Origin: Zopfochytrium polystomum
Lineage: Eukaryota > Chytridiomycota > Chytridiomycetes > Chytridiales > Chytridiaceae
Reading direction: 5' to 3'
NCBI GenBank assembly: GCA_025765615.1
Contig: JAIVFJ010000036.1
Coordinates: 186,001 to 250,000 of the forward strand
Length of the DNA: 64,000 nt
This document shows positions 30,720 to 43,917 of the stretch, one piece after another. The notes beneath the pieces were generated by a model that ran no database searches, was not told the origin of the DNA, and saw only the letters and a program-made list of their open reading frames with translations. The position numbers and the translations under genes were made by a program. Position 1 is the first letter of the stretch; every line of letters begins with the position of its first letter.

Positions 30720-33700
30720 ATGGAAGAGGCCCGGAGAGCGATCCTTGCCGTCTGCGACGACGTCATCTCTGCCCACCGTGCCGAAGCAATATCATCGACA
30801 TGTAAGACTAGTGGATTCGGGTGTTGATCGCGATCGCCGTTGTTCGAGCTTGCGTTGGTCACTGATCGCTCGGCCACCAACAACAGCTCTGCTGAAATTC
30901 GCACTCCGCCCTGATGTGGTCCTCACATTTGTTTTCGCCATCGCCCTGTTCGCGACGTACCTGGCGTCGCTGGCGTGGGGATTTGGGGCAGGCGGTCGTG
31001 GACTGGAGTTTCTGATCGAGGGAATCCTGATCGTTGCATCGCTGGCTCTGAATGCAGCGATCTACGTTCGGGAAACAAACTTGACGAAGCTGGAGATGTC
31101 TACCCGGCTCATGACTGTGGTTGAACAGCTTGAGGCGGACGCATTGTGGAAAGCGCAGGTGAATTCCGGTTTGGTCCAACGCTTGTTGAATGAACCGACC
31201 CGATTTCCGGCAGGAGAACAAACTGCAGATACCCACGAACATTAACTCTGTGACAATCGCTCGGGTTGTAAGGGGTGGAACAGTATGCTATTTCCCTTAT
31301 AACCTCCTCGCAGAAGGAGATATAGTCCAGCTGGCGTTCGGCGATGTGGCCCCGGGACTAGTCGAATACTGCGGTCCCAGCGCATCAAAAATGACCGGAA
31401 AGGCTATGCTGGGGAAGGGAGAAAAGCTGAAGCCCACAGCATTTGGCCCCGACTTGCACCTAATCATGACGGAGTCAAAGTCTACCAAAGGCCTGTTCTT
31501 GTTTCGACTGCTAGAGACCCCCATCAAGTCCATGCTGGATGCGGCGCTGAATTCGACGCGACCGACGACCATTATCGCGCAGCAGCTCAAGCTAATTTTT
31601 GAAACGTTCATTGGGAGGGTTCTTTGGATTGCGGTTGGAGTGTCGCTGCTTGTTAATTTAATTCGTTACGGTATCACGTTCTCATCCGCAGACTGGAAGC
31701 AAGAGTTTTTCTTTATCATATTCAATCTTCAGTTCTACGCCGTGATGCCGCTTCTACCAATGTCGATGCCTCTTTTAAGTTTGATCGCTCGCAGCTATGG
31801 AAACGCACAGATTGTGTGCCTATTTGATTTATTGCAAAACTCCAGGGAGGAGTTCAAGGATGAAGATGGGGTTGACGAATTCGATGCAGCGCCATCTCCC
31901 GTGAAAGATGTCACAACTCAGTGGGGTAGGTCCGCCGGGAAGAATAGCACTTACCATGTTTGTTGACCCTCGCTGCCGTTAGGTCCCGTGTGGAAGATAT
32001 TCATTGACCAGCTAGTAAAAGTCGATGTCGACTTTCTAGCTCGAACAACGGGCCTCGTCGAGTCATTAGCTAGCACGACCGTGATCTGTTTCATCGATCG
32101 GGAAGGGTCACTCTCCATGGTTTGTCACATTGAGCACCATTCGTCTTTAACATTGGCCAAGCCATATCCCTCGACGGAATACGTTCAATTCTTTGACACG
32201 TTGGGTGCGCCAGTTACTCTCAATATTCTCGACGATCCGAGGTCGAAGAACGGTGTGCTCTTTGAAGACCGTGACTGGCAAGAGTATTTGCAGTAAGCTC
32301 AATACTACGTACCGAATGTATTTGCCAAATAATCCGAAAGTATATTGAGGCCTCTGGGCCTCAATATGCTTCTTCAGACGCAATGTGGCCACTCTGGTCA
32401 CCGCCGTTTCGAAAATCACCGAAAGGCGACGAGCTTTGTGATTGACGGGAGAGTTAAACCAGCACGACATAGTAAGTCCAGAGACTGAAACTCGGTCTTT
32501 TGATACAATTCCTCCTTCAGCCTGTTTGTGTCGACTGGCGAGGCAAATCGGTATTTCCGAGATATCCGCTGGGCGGTTTTCGAGCGATGTGTCCATCAAC
32601 TGGTACAGTCCCAGGCAATCCTGGAAGATTATTCCCGGGGACTATCACTTCGAGGTACCGAGCGCCCACGCGCAGATTTTTCGCGACCCGGAGAACAGTA
32701 AGTCCAATGACTTCATGACTTCAAACATTGCTGGCTTAATTTTTATGTGTCAAACGATGGTAGAAATCAAGCAACTGTTTTGCGACGGGAACGTCGACTT
32801 GATTTTGGAGCACTGCGCGGATTACTGGGATGGCGAAAGCCTGAAACCGCTCTCGGAGTCTGTTGAGAGAAAAATATTAGAATTTTACCAAAACGCCGTT
32901 CTCAACGACATGCAAGTCGTTGCGTACTCTTACCGACCGGTGCCTTTTTATAACGTCAACATGAAAGTGAAGAATGCGTATATTGAAGATCATGCAGGAG
33001 TGGAGACCTCGGATGTAATAGACGGCTTGAGACAAGGCCAATTCAGCGCAGTGGATAGCGCATTTGACGGAAACGATGAGCTGTTCCTGCAGGAAGTTTG
33101 TAAGGGCCAAACTTTTTTGGCTATAGCCTCCTTCTCGTATGAGCCAAAGCCGGTGAGAGAGTTTCTGTTGCCGTTTCAAAATTTTTAATGGTTTTGGCTT
33201 CAGAACGTTGTGGACTTCATCGAAGACCTCGGCCTTGCGGGAATCCGCTTTGTGTACTTCTCACAAGCTCCAGAGCGCGAAAGCAAAGGTAAGGGCAGAA
33301 TACTTCGCTTGCAGATGAGCGACTGATCGAACGGGCTCTGAAGGGTACGCTGAGAAGCTTGGACTGGAAATCAACTGGAACTCTTGCATTATTCTTTCGT
33401 CGCCGAACGGTGCAGGGAACGACTATTTGGATATCCATGATTTGAAGGCGAGATTGCCGCGCGGCGTGGAAAACATTAGATCCCATCTGGAAACTGTCGA
33501 CGATGTTCCCCTGCACGTGTCATTGTTCGCTGAGTGTTCGCCACGATCAATCACAGAAATGGTAAAGATCTTTCAAGAAAACGATGAAGTTGTCTGTTGT
33601 GTGGGTAGCTCTTTAAATGAGCTCAGCGTTGACTGCTTTGCAACTGTGAGTTACCCACATTTGTTATTTGCGGATCCGCGTCTGACAGTCGCCAAGGCGG

Positions 33701-34845
33701 ACATTGCGGTAGCTGTTGACCCTTTCACCGCTCTCAAGCCGCGAAGCAAAATGTCGAATCCCCTTCTGCCCTTGAATGCTAGCGCATCGTTGACTTCATC
33801 TCCGTGCGCTTTGAAGCTTCATTTCGACACAAGTCCTTTTTGCTTGACACAGCTGATCCGCGAAGCTCGGACCCTGGCCGAAAACGCGCGGCAGGTCAGT
33901 TTTTGTTTCAATTTTTGAGAACAGTAAGATCTTTGACCACTCTCTTGAAACAGGGCTTCGCTCTCCACGTCGGCTGTCAAATGGCGTTGACAGTTCTGAT
34001 AATAACTTCTTACGTGTTCACCTTACCGCCAATCCTCACTGGATATCAAATACTTTGGTTGATGTGGATCGTTTTGCCGATTCAATGCCTTTCGATATTG
34101 TTTTCGCCACATGATCCTCAAGTTATGACTCTTATGCCAGTCAAGCAAAACGCATACATGAAAGACCGACAGCGATTTGCCATGTACTACCTTATTCGAT
34201 TCAGTCCTACGGTGATAGGATGCCTGGCAACTTTCATATGGTAAATGCAATTTCCTCCCTGCCACTCTCATCCACATCACAGGGCACAGTGTGTTACACT
34301 CAATTTAAGTATCGGAGACCTATTCGCATTTTACAGTCGACGGCCAAGCCGTCTTGTATTGGAAGACAATGTGTGGCCGTTGCTCTTCTCTCAAAACATG
34401 GTTATGCTTATGTTTGTCCTTTCGTGCGGTGAGTAGTTAGTCAAGCGTCCACTCGCTCCACTAACTTCGTTCAGGTGTGTCTTCAGCATCATTCGTCCAC
34501 CGAACCTTGCACATTCTGGAAGCCTATCCGTGGAGGAATATATCCTGGGTCTTGGCCGTGACTTTGAGGTGAACTTGCTTCCTCGTTGCCGTCATAACAA
34601 ACTTTTCTTCTTCTTGCTGCAGTGTTCTCCTTCAATTCGTGTTCATCATTACTTCCATCAGTCCTTCACCCATAAAATGGGATGCAATGCCACCGTACTT
34701 CTACGTGTTCATTGTTGTGTGGTCGGGGCTGCAAGTGTTCGTTCAGGAGTTCGTGAAGGCGGACGACCGGAAGCACTGGACGCGTTTTCAGAAGTTTTCG
34801 AAATTGCAGTTTAACACGAAGCTTGGGATGCACTCGCCATTGTAA
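30720..34845 (+). CDS. TMEM94-like P-type ATPase-related membrane protein
   Basis: TMEM94 (ERMA) is a P-type ATPase-like ER protein reported to act in magnesium transport. The start at 30720 gives MEEARRAILAVCDDVISAHR and is followed by GTAAGA. Membrane segments lie at 30910-31080. The actuator-like part reads INSVTIARVVRGGTVCYFPY, then LLAEGDIVQLAFGD. Two more membrane segments lie at 31600-31790. At the place of the P-type DKTGT motif stands CFIDREGSLS (about 32090). The hinge region has IRFVYFSQAPERES, PRGVENIRSHLETVDDVP and VVCCVGSSLNEL. C-terminal membrane helices run to TAA at 34843-34845. At least ten introns are present and I have not fixed all borders. An AATAAA overlaps the stop region, and BUD32 starts 92 bp downstream. 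Confidence 0.85.
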
Positions 34846-34937
34846 TAAAGCACATAGCGACTCAAAGATTGGGAGGCTACGAATAGCTCTTGAGAGCCAG
34901 CCCATCTGATTCAAAACGCCGTTGTGTTCAACGACAA

Positions 34938-35970
<1,033 letters not shown>

Positions 35971-36001
35971 TAAAGTGCAAAAAAATAGGCCATTTCGATT
36001 T

Positions 36002-38387
36002 TTATTCATCCTCATCATCAACAACAATTTCCGGAAACTCAATGTCCTCCATCTCGTCGCTGCCGTCCGGCATCTCAGTTTGCAGTGACTCTGTGCCAGC
36101 TGTTGGGGTTTGGTGGAGGACCTTTGCATCATCGCTGTCAACGCTAATGACCGTTGCCTGTTCGCCTGGTTCGTCCATGACGGGAACCTCCAGGGTGGCG
36201 ACCGTCGAGTTACCCTCGGGCGTTTGAGTTGCCTCGGAGCCTGTCTGGGGCTGGTCTGTGTCATTCACGCTTGACTCGGATCCAACTTGGCTCGGTGACT
36301 TCCCATCCGGCAATGTGTTCGACAACACAGTTACTGGTGGTCGTACCTCGGGAACAAAAATGTTCACTCTTTTATTCGCCTGCTCGAACGGTGATCTACC
36401 AAAGTCGCCCGAACGCTTACGCATTGAGAAAGGTGAATCCGTCCAAACTTCTTCTGTGTGACCGACGGCGCTTTCGTGTGTCGGCCACATGGAAGGAGCA
36501 CTCACATCAGCCAAGGTCTGGCGAACCAAATCTCGTGTCTGAACTTCTGTCAGGGCCACGATTCGAAAACCTCAACTTCCTACCTCTTGGTGCTCCACAC
36601 AAATAAGGACGTTAAATAAGCCGATAAGCGAGCACCGCCACTCGTAGTTCGGGCGAATTACAGCTTGCTTGTAGATAAGAGTCAGTAGCTTAATGATTTC
36701 TTTCACTGTAATCCAGTCTACAGTCCCTCCCGGGCCATCGAGCAACATAATGACAGACTTGAAAAGTGTTTCGAAAATTGATTTCATCAAATCTGTTCGT
36801 ATCTTTCCTGACCCGTACGTTATGATGAGGCGCAAACCTGAGCGAGCGTTTAAGAGAACAAGGAAAATCAAGGGAAGGACCTTACATGCAAGAGATTCAA
36901 GACGGATAGAATACAGTTGTTGTGGTGAGCATGGAGTGATGAATGAATTTCGCGTCACGTTTGAAAGGAGTTCCTCCGAAAATGAGTCGGAAATAACGTC
37001 AATTGCCGCGCTTCCCATATGTTCAATAAACAATGAGAACACTCGCAGAGATTGAATGTAGGGGCCACTTTACACACGATTAGCCACCGTGAAGGTGAAG
37101 TAGCGATAAAACTTACGCGTGTTTGTGAGACATAGACATTATCTTGCGACACAACACGTGAATTGAAACTGTCTCCCCTAGGAGCAAGGAACCTCCTCTG
37201 GCGGAGAATCAGATCACAAGGCCTTCATTACAAATCACTAATACCCACACTTTGATGGTGGTGGACAGCAGGCGGCACAATTGTGAGAGTAGTGCCGGAA
37301 TGTGTCTTTGCCCATAGTTCTTGCAAATAATTTTTAGTACGCCGTTGTGAGCTCCTCTTCGACGAACCTCCAACTTGGCAATGATATCGTGGCAAAATTC
37401 GACAACGGGAGAAAAGCTGACAGTCCTTTCTTGCACACAGGGGGAGCTGAAACAGGTGAGGGCTAGAGGGAGCGAAAACCAGACTATACCCAAGGAAAAC
37501 CCTAAGACAGTTCATCCATGCTTCAATCCGAAACAACACAGCCCTGTCCGCCATGACCTGAAAGCTTCCGGACCCAACCACGGATTGAAGGCTGGACTTC
37601 GCATGTGAAATAATATCCTCCACTCTGCTGGGCCCGGCTTTTGGCTTCGACCCCAACTGACAAATCACCGCATAGCAAGCGCTCGCTGTTTTCAAGTCTT
37701 CTGAAGAGTGGTTCTGTCCGTCGCTTGAAGTGCAGGAAAGAATTTCCAAGCAGAGTTCCTCGACTTGACCCAAATGGCTTTTTACAAGAGGAGGGCACAC
37801 GCGGGCGAAGTAGAAGCATTCTCGAAGAAAGAGACTCTGGAGGAACTTGGTTAAATATGTACTTTAGGGGACCATTGATCAGCGAACCTTGGAAATGGGT
37901 GGTAAAAGGTTTAAGAACTTCGAGCACTGCGAATGAACCGACGCGCCCTTCAACCCAACGCACTCGTTCGCCTTCAGCAAGACCAGCCTAAATGTCAGAG
38001 AAGCCTCTTCCTTCAGCGTCTTTGATCGAGCGCTCTGATCACGCCGACGCTTAGTCAAGGACGTCCATTCGTAAGTAGGTACCACTCCCAAACCTTCAGA
38101 ATCGCAGTGAACTGGTCGGACCACGTTTGCAGATGGTCCCGGAGAATGTTGGGAGAGTACCGAACGATCGCGCGACACAGAAAGAGCGCGCACCACGCCA
38201 GTTCGTCGTCAAGGTTCCGCAAGAGTTTTGCGACCCTCGTCAGCAAGACAAGTTGATGGGTTTCCGACATATCGGCGAATGCGGTCGGCTGCTCGTCGAA
38301 GAAATACGCCAACTCCAAGACGCTGGCGGGGACGATCTCGGCCGTCATGGCGAGAAGCGAAGGAGTCTGGTCATGCGCCTGCTGCAT
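36002..38387 (-). CDS. RIX1/PELP1-like 60S ribosome biogenesis factor
   Basis: Rix1 (PELP1 in animals) is an armadillo-type helical protein acting in ITS2 processing and 60S maturation. Recognisable points are the N-terminal LAWCALFLCRAIVRYSPNIL with LQTWSDQFTAILK (38055-38387) and the helical segment VEELCLEILSCTSS (37.7 kb). Further helical exons lie near 37.3 and 36.6-37.0 kb. The last exon (36002-36559) is acidic, ending DIEFPEIVVDDEDE, like the acidic tail of PELP1. Several introns lie between. The start at 38387 is the first Met of the first clear exon and may be too short. The match is to overall pattern and short segments only, so another helical-repeat protein is possible. Confidence 0.5.
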
Positions 38388-38520
38388 CTCCTGGCGCTAT
38401 GCGTGCTTCCTCGAGGGGTACGTATGGTAACCGAGTTGCGTTTATTCAAGGAAACTGAAAAAGAAAGAACGAAAGGCGTGTCAGGGCGTGAACCACCGCT
38501 GAACCCAAACAGGCACGGCC

Positions 38521-38949
38521 TCAATGACCCCCGCTTCCACCGCCGCCAGAGTGTGATACCCAATTCCTTTCCGGCCTGATCAGCGGGTTCACTTGCGCGA
38601 GGTATGTTACCGCCCACCTGAGGCAGTGAAAAAGTGAGTCGATGGAGTTCGCGAACGGCACAAGTTCAGACGGTCGGTGAGGTTGAAAGTGGAGAAAGAA
38701 CCTTCTGCGGAAGCAATGCGACACTACTCACATCATCCAAGTACACACAATCGTGAGAGTTATGCTCGACCGGTAGAGGCTATTGAGTAGGGGAGGTAAA
38801 ACGCGTTGGGGTTTCATTCAGATCTAAGTCTGAACATGTCTCGTAACAGACACGAACATCTGATCAGGGCCCTTTGGGACCAGGTAGAAGGCGCCCACGC
38901 CAATGGCGGCGAAGACGATTAAGGAAATGAAGATAGTGAGGAGGCCCAT
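38521..38949 (-). CDS. VMA9: V-type ATPase subunit e
   Basis: Subunit e is a two-helix membrane protein of the V0 sector of the proton pump. Three exons (38858-38949, 38732-38779, 38521-38617) join in phase to 78 residues, the family size. Exon 1 is the first helix and loop (MGLLTIFISLIVFAAIGVGA, then VPKGPDQ). Exon 2 and the start of exon 3 form the second helix, SITLTIVCTWMMWAVTYLAQ, followed by VNPLIRPER. The short Gly/Ser-rich tail ends at TGA 38521-38523. The exons are too short to stand out as ordinary ORFs. It lies about 130 bp upstream of the RIX1-like gene on the same strand. Confidence 0.93.
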
Positions 38950-39127
38950 CGAAACGTTCAGGCGTTCGGGAGCGCGGACTCGTGGGGTGGTGCGACGTGG
39001 CGTAACGCGGGCTGTGCAGATCGCTGCTTTGTTTTTTTTCGCCTCTGATTTGTCAAAGGAGGAGATGGGGCAGTGGGAAAGGCAACGTGGTGCAGCAGCA
39101 GATGTGCCCCATCAAGTGTTCCAATTA

Positions 39128-41811
39128 TTACGCCGTTACAACCCGCCCGTCCCCTTCATAGCCCCTCAAGCGAACCTTTCCCCCCGACCGCGATACACTG
39201 CGCGGCCTTCCCTCAACTCCTGGCCTTAGTGCCTCTTTGTCCCTCTCCTCAAACGATGTGTTGGACTCATATGTTCGAGAGATTCCAGAATCATTCCCGC
39301 CACGTGCTTTGTCTTGCTTCGCCCACAAGAGCTTGCGGCGAGTCTCGAGCCATTTGTCGATGGTACTCGATCGCTGTTGGCGTATCTTCAATCGCTCCTC
39401 AATCGCCAAGTTCGAAACCATTATGAAGTTTCGGCTCTTATCCTTTGCCCAATACATAATGGAAGCGGGCTGACGAGCTCCCCAAGCGGTGAAAGCAACC
39501 ACATGCTCGTTAGGGTGAAAGGCAATCCTTGAAAATGGGCCGCTCAGACCTAGCTGTGAATAAAGACCGACCACTGATCCTGTACTTGTGTTCCAAACGA
39601 AGATGTTGCCGTCCGCTAGACCACCATACACGAAAGCGCCGCAAGGAGAATAAATTGCAGTCCTTGGTTCGGTCTGCTCTGCAACGTTTCCACCATCCCC
39701 TTCTTGCAGCGCACTGCGAAGCCCGTTGTAAGCGGTGATTGATTTGTATATTCGTGTGTCCATTGAGTGGAGGACAGAGTTTTCTTGAAACACGAGTATC
39801 TGTCGACCTGTCACATGAAGAGAGAGACTTTTGACGGCAGAAGACTAAAAAAGGTTGCACTTAGACAACGAATTGATATAGTTTCTTCCTTACCACGGAA
39901 ATTACTTTGATGCATTCGTATTCGGACTGCGTTACGTGTGCTTTTCGGCTCCACACTCTCAAAATTCCCTCGCCATCCCCCGAGTATATCCGAGCTCCGG
40001 CCGAATCGACGGCAACGCAGTTTACCCTCGACCGGTGACCAACACATAGTTGCGTTGGGCGAGTTTCCTCCTCTTCGGCGCCAGACCCATCCAGGACTTT
40101 TTCCGAGATCGCCCACACGCGAACTATTCCGTCGCTTCCACCAGTAACGATATACGAAAACGACCAAATTTTGAACATTTGGCAGCAGAATACGAAGCAT
40201 GGATGTGAAAAAACTCTGCACGGGATGGCAGTGAGTTTTGCTTGTGGAATAATCCACAACCTTGCGGATCCATCTGCCGAAGCGGAGCATAGGGTGCTGC
40301 GCATTGTTAAAAGACGCCAATACAATTTGATTCGTTGTCGTACTTGTGACTTTCCGATGGTGCCCAACAAAGATCATGAATGAGTCCACAATGCCCAGAT
40401 ATCGAAAGAGGTCGCAACAAGTTGTAGTTGCGATAAACCCTAATGCAGTCGCTCTCCCCGGCACATGCTACTGCGAAGTAATCACCTTTGTACGAAAACG
40501 CACAAGCCATGGAACCTCTGCGTTGTCAATACGGGAAAACCAACTCTCAAAAACTTACGAACGGCCCGTTGCTACTTCACGGAAAATGCTGTTTGGGGGT
40601 TTGCAAAAGTCTCCGCTGCTCCGTCGTTCAGTGATCTAATGGAGATAAGGATCCCACCATAAAATCGACTATTTACCCTCGCTTGAACTGCGACAGCTGC
40701 GCTCTTGTCTCCCTCTGGGTCCTGCTTTCTTTGGGCAAGATAATCATCCATTAACTGCGACCTTAACAATTAGTAACGTCCAAAGGCTGTTCCACTCGTT
40801 ACCTGCTCGAAAGTCAGCTTTCCCACTTCAATCTCTGTCGGAAGCTTTGGCCTCTCAGTCGTCAGGCGATAACCGTGGGGAATGAAGCTTTCAACTCGCA
40901 CATATCTTATCATGTATCTAGTCAGACAGACGTCAAATTTTGAGACACCCTTACAATGAACTTGGATACTTCTTCCAATTCTTCTGGCTCCAAAGGGTAT
41001 ATATTCTCGGTGATTTTTGCGGCCCGCGCTGTCTGACTTCTGGGTACTCGTACAGTTGCAGTCGTAACTCTCCTGTGTTCACCAATTCTTCAGACAGGAG
41101 TATGAAAGCCCACGCAACTTTTAACCAGCCGTCCGAAGTCCTGCCGGAAGTATTAGTACATGATATGTGCTCTAGTCTCACCCACCACACGCTGTCGCGA
41201 ATGGTCTTGTCTATGTCGAGAACTTCGAATAGCAATAGAGCATTTCTTTCAACAAGATCACTGAACTCAACGTTCACAAAGATGTCTTCGTTCCACGCGG
41301 CTTTGAGAGTCTTGTGGGCTACCAGACTGAAGCTCTTGGGTAGTTTCATCTATAAGTGTGCAGTAGAGAGCTAATGCTACCTTTGTAATGAACGGCAAGA
41401 CAAAGTCCAGTGAAGTTTCTAATGCTGACACTGCTCGAACTCTTTTTGGCTTTAAAAAGTACTCGCCGGATGTTTTATCTGGCGTTTGTTAGATCAGAAC
41501 CAAGGTTGCCTGCTGGCTTGCGTACCAACAATATGCACTCGCACGAAAGGGTGCAAGACACGCGCGTCAGGGAGCAGAGGGTCCGATCGAGCAATTTTGA
41601 CTTTGCAGCCCTCCGAAACTGGGATAAGATCATCGTCTCGGGCAGAACGCCTGGATGCGCGGGACGCCGATCGAGACCGTGAGCGGGACTTTGAGGACGA
41701 CCGCTTGCTCTTTCGGTGCCGCCGCTGCCCACTCCGCTTGTGCTGCGGCGTAGAGTCGGCGGCCTCATTCGCTGTTGAAGCATCACGATAGGTGCTTGTG
41801 TTGCCGTTCAT
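39128..41811 (-). CDS. AHI1: Jouberin (AHI1)-like WD40 protein
   Basis: Jouberin is a scaffold at the ciliary transition zone. The likely start at 41811 gives MNGNTSTYRDASTANEAADS and a Ser/Arg/Lys-rich N-terminus. The AHI1-specific region before the WD repeats reads LLPDARVLHPFVRVHIVD, then LKAAWNEDIFVNVEFSD and VNTGELRLQLYEYPE. WD40 blades follow: GDYFAVACAGESDCIRVYRN, HDLCWAPSESH, TLCSASADGSARLW, YIVTGGSDGIVRVW, INC-type VNCVAVDSAGARIYSGDGEG and FVYGGLADGNIFVWN. The C-terminus is a basic tail ending VVTA at 39128. I see no SH3 domain, which vertebrate jouberin has. The gene has about nine introns; a few borders are uncertain. Confidence 0.85.
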
Positions 41812-41972
41812 ATGGTGCCCTGCCCGTGCAGGCGTTGAAATTTCACGTTTTCTTACCCAGGCGTGATCATCAGACAAACTTGGGGGATGGTCCGAACCCT
41901 CCGGTCCGAACCAGCTGCTTGACTTACCACCAATAAAGACAGAGTTGTCCCACAGCAAGCAGCTGAGATTCG
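41812..41972. promoter_or_regulatory. Divergent promoter region shared by jouberin-like gene and CDC25
   Basis: The inferred ATG codons lie 161 bp apart on opposite strands. I see no clear TATA box. The interval must carry both 5' UTRs. Confidence 0.5.
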
Positions 41973-43719
41973 ATGATGTTGTCCGGTTCGCCGTCGACGC
42001 CGCCGCCGTCACGACCGTCTCGTTCTCACCGCGTGGAGGTGGGAACGCCGTCCGACCGCACGCCGCCGTCGCCCTCCACCCGGCACGCCACCACGGCTGC
42101 CGCTTTGTTCAATGACGACCGTAGCCCAACGAGGGTCGGCGGCGGCGGCGGCGGCACGGGCGGCGGCTCCCCCATGGGTCAGCTCGCTCTCAACCTTGGC
42201 TGTGCTCTCGCCCTCTCGCCCTTGTCGCCTCCACTAAGCGTCCCCTCTGTCCGGTAATTAATGTTGCCCATGCGATCACCGTCGCAGCGAGCTTAGATCG
42301 TGCGACCAATCGTTCATTCTCTGCAACTAATCGCCACGTTTTGAATTCGCCCATTCGATGCACAGCAATTCGGAACATTCGAAGAGCGGCCGGGCTCCAC
42401 AAGTGTCAAAGCAAGCTCGTGGCTTCTCCAGGCATGCCACTTGCGACGGCCGCATCGACTTTCCCACTTCTCCAACCCGAGGGCTCAAGCCGATGATTCT
42501 CGAACACCCGTAATACTCTTAACCAATTTATCGACTTACAGTGCTTGCCATCTCATAACGCGAATCCCCCTCCCTCGTCCCATTCGAGAAGTGGGATGAC
42601 CAGCAGCAGAGCATCTGGAAGTTCCTACGCTCATTGGAGTAATCGCAGCGCGAAAACCACATCTGCAGCCTCGAAGCCGAAGCCGACTACCGTGTTGGCC
42701 GTTCCGATTCGTACAGATGAGCAGCTCACCTCTCTCGCGAAGAAAAGGGAAAGAAATCAGATATCGACTAGAGGACTCCTTGTACCGACCCCAGATAGCG
42801 CCCCAAGCCGACATCATGCAAAGAACTCAGATAAGGAGCCTCGAACATCTCCTCGTCCCAGTCAAGCAGGATTGGAACGGAAGGACTGCGCCGTATCGCC
42901 AAGGGTAAAGCAGAGGAAAATTAGCGGTGGCTCTCTCCACCAAAGTGAGCAAGAGTGCCCTCTTCCCACGATGCAAACCGGACAGGACGCGTTCAAGCGC
43001 ATCTCCTGCGTAACGGTATGTGTTTCTCGACAAATAGATTCGTCATTAAGAGCCCTTCCTTTTTGGACAGCTTTCGGACTTGCTGCAGGGCAAATATGCT
43101 GGCAAAGTTGACAATTTCGTAATCATCGATTGCCGCTTTGTAAGAGTGAACCCTGCAACAGCGTAAACTGATTCAACCATTCCAGCCCTACGAATTTGAG
43201 GGTGGCCACATCCAAGGAGCTATAAACGTTACCACCACGAGCCATCTGGAGACGCTCTTTTTTTCAGAGAAGAGAGGCCAGGATACAGCCATCATCCTTC
43301 ATTGCGAATTCTCCGCCCAGAGAGCACCTAAAATGTGGGATTTTTGCTGTTTTTCACTCTGTCGATGATCGCTGAAGTGTACTTTCACTCCTCCTTCAGG
43401 GCGCTCCATCTTCGTAACCATGACAGGAACGTGAATGTTGAGCAATATCCGAAGCTTGACTATCCTCATATCTTCATAGTTCAGGGAGGTTATAAGGAAT
43501 TTTTTTCTCGGTTTGAGGTAAGGGACTGCAACTGCACTTTGATGATACGACGAACTTAGTTGTCCTCCATTCTTTTTTCTCGAACTTCAGACTCATTGTG
43601 AACCGAAGGGATATATTTCCATGGATGACGTGCGTTATCGAGATGAATTGAAGCAGTACCTTTCCCAACACAAATCGGAGTTTAAGCGATGCTACTCCAC
43701 CGGATTTTTGAGAACTTAA
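41973..43719 (+). CDS. CDC25: CDC25 dual-specificity phosphatase
   Basis: Cdc25 removes the inhibitory phosphates from Cdk1 and triggers mitosis. The N-terminal half is Ser/Pro/Arg-rich with many SP/TP sites (SPTRGLKP, SPRVKQRKISGG). The catalytic rhodanese-like domain starts LSDLLQGKYAGKVDNFVIID and continues PYEFEGGHIQGAINV. The active-site loop is HCEFSAQRAP (HCx5R, catalytic Cys). Family-specific sequence YPHIFIVQGGYKEFFSRFE and HCEPKGYISMDD follows, ending at TAA 43717-43719. Introns lie at about 42256-42295, 42510-42540, 43015-43070, 43140-43184, 43335-43400 and 43519-43590. The start at 41973 (or the adjacent 41976) opens the first exon. Confidence 0.93.
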
Positions 43720-43917
43720 TTTATGCATTCGCTTCAGCTTTTCGTCTCCTTCTTTTAAACAGTTATGTAACCATCTTACCGCAATACAAACCGTACATTA
43801 TCATTATAATAAATGGGGCTTGTGCGCTCTTCTTATTTTGGGTGTATTATAATGAGACAGAAGATTCTTCATTCGATACAAAGCAATTCTCTTTATTTGT
43901 GGGGTCATGATTCTAAA

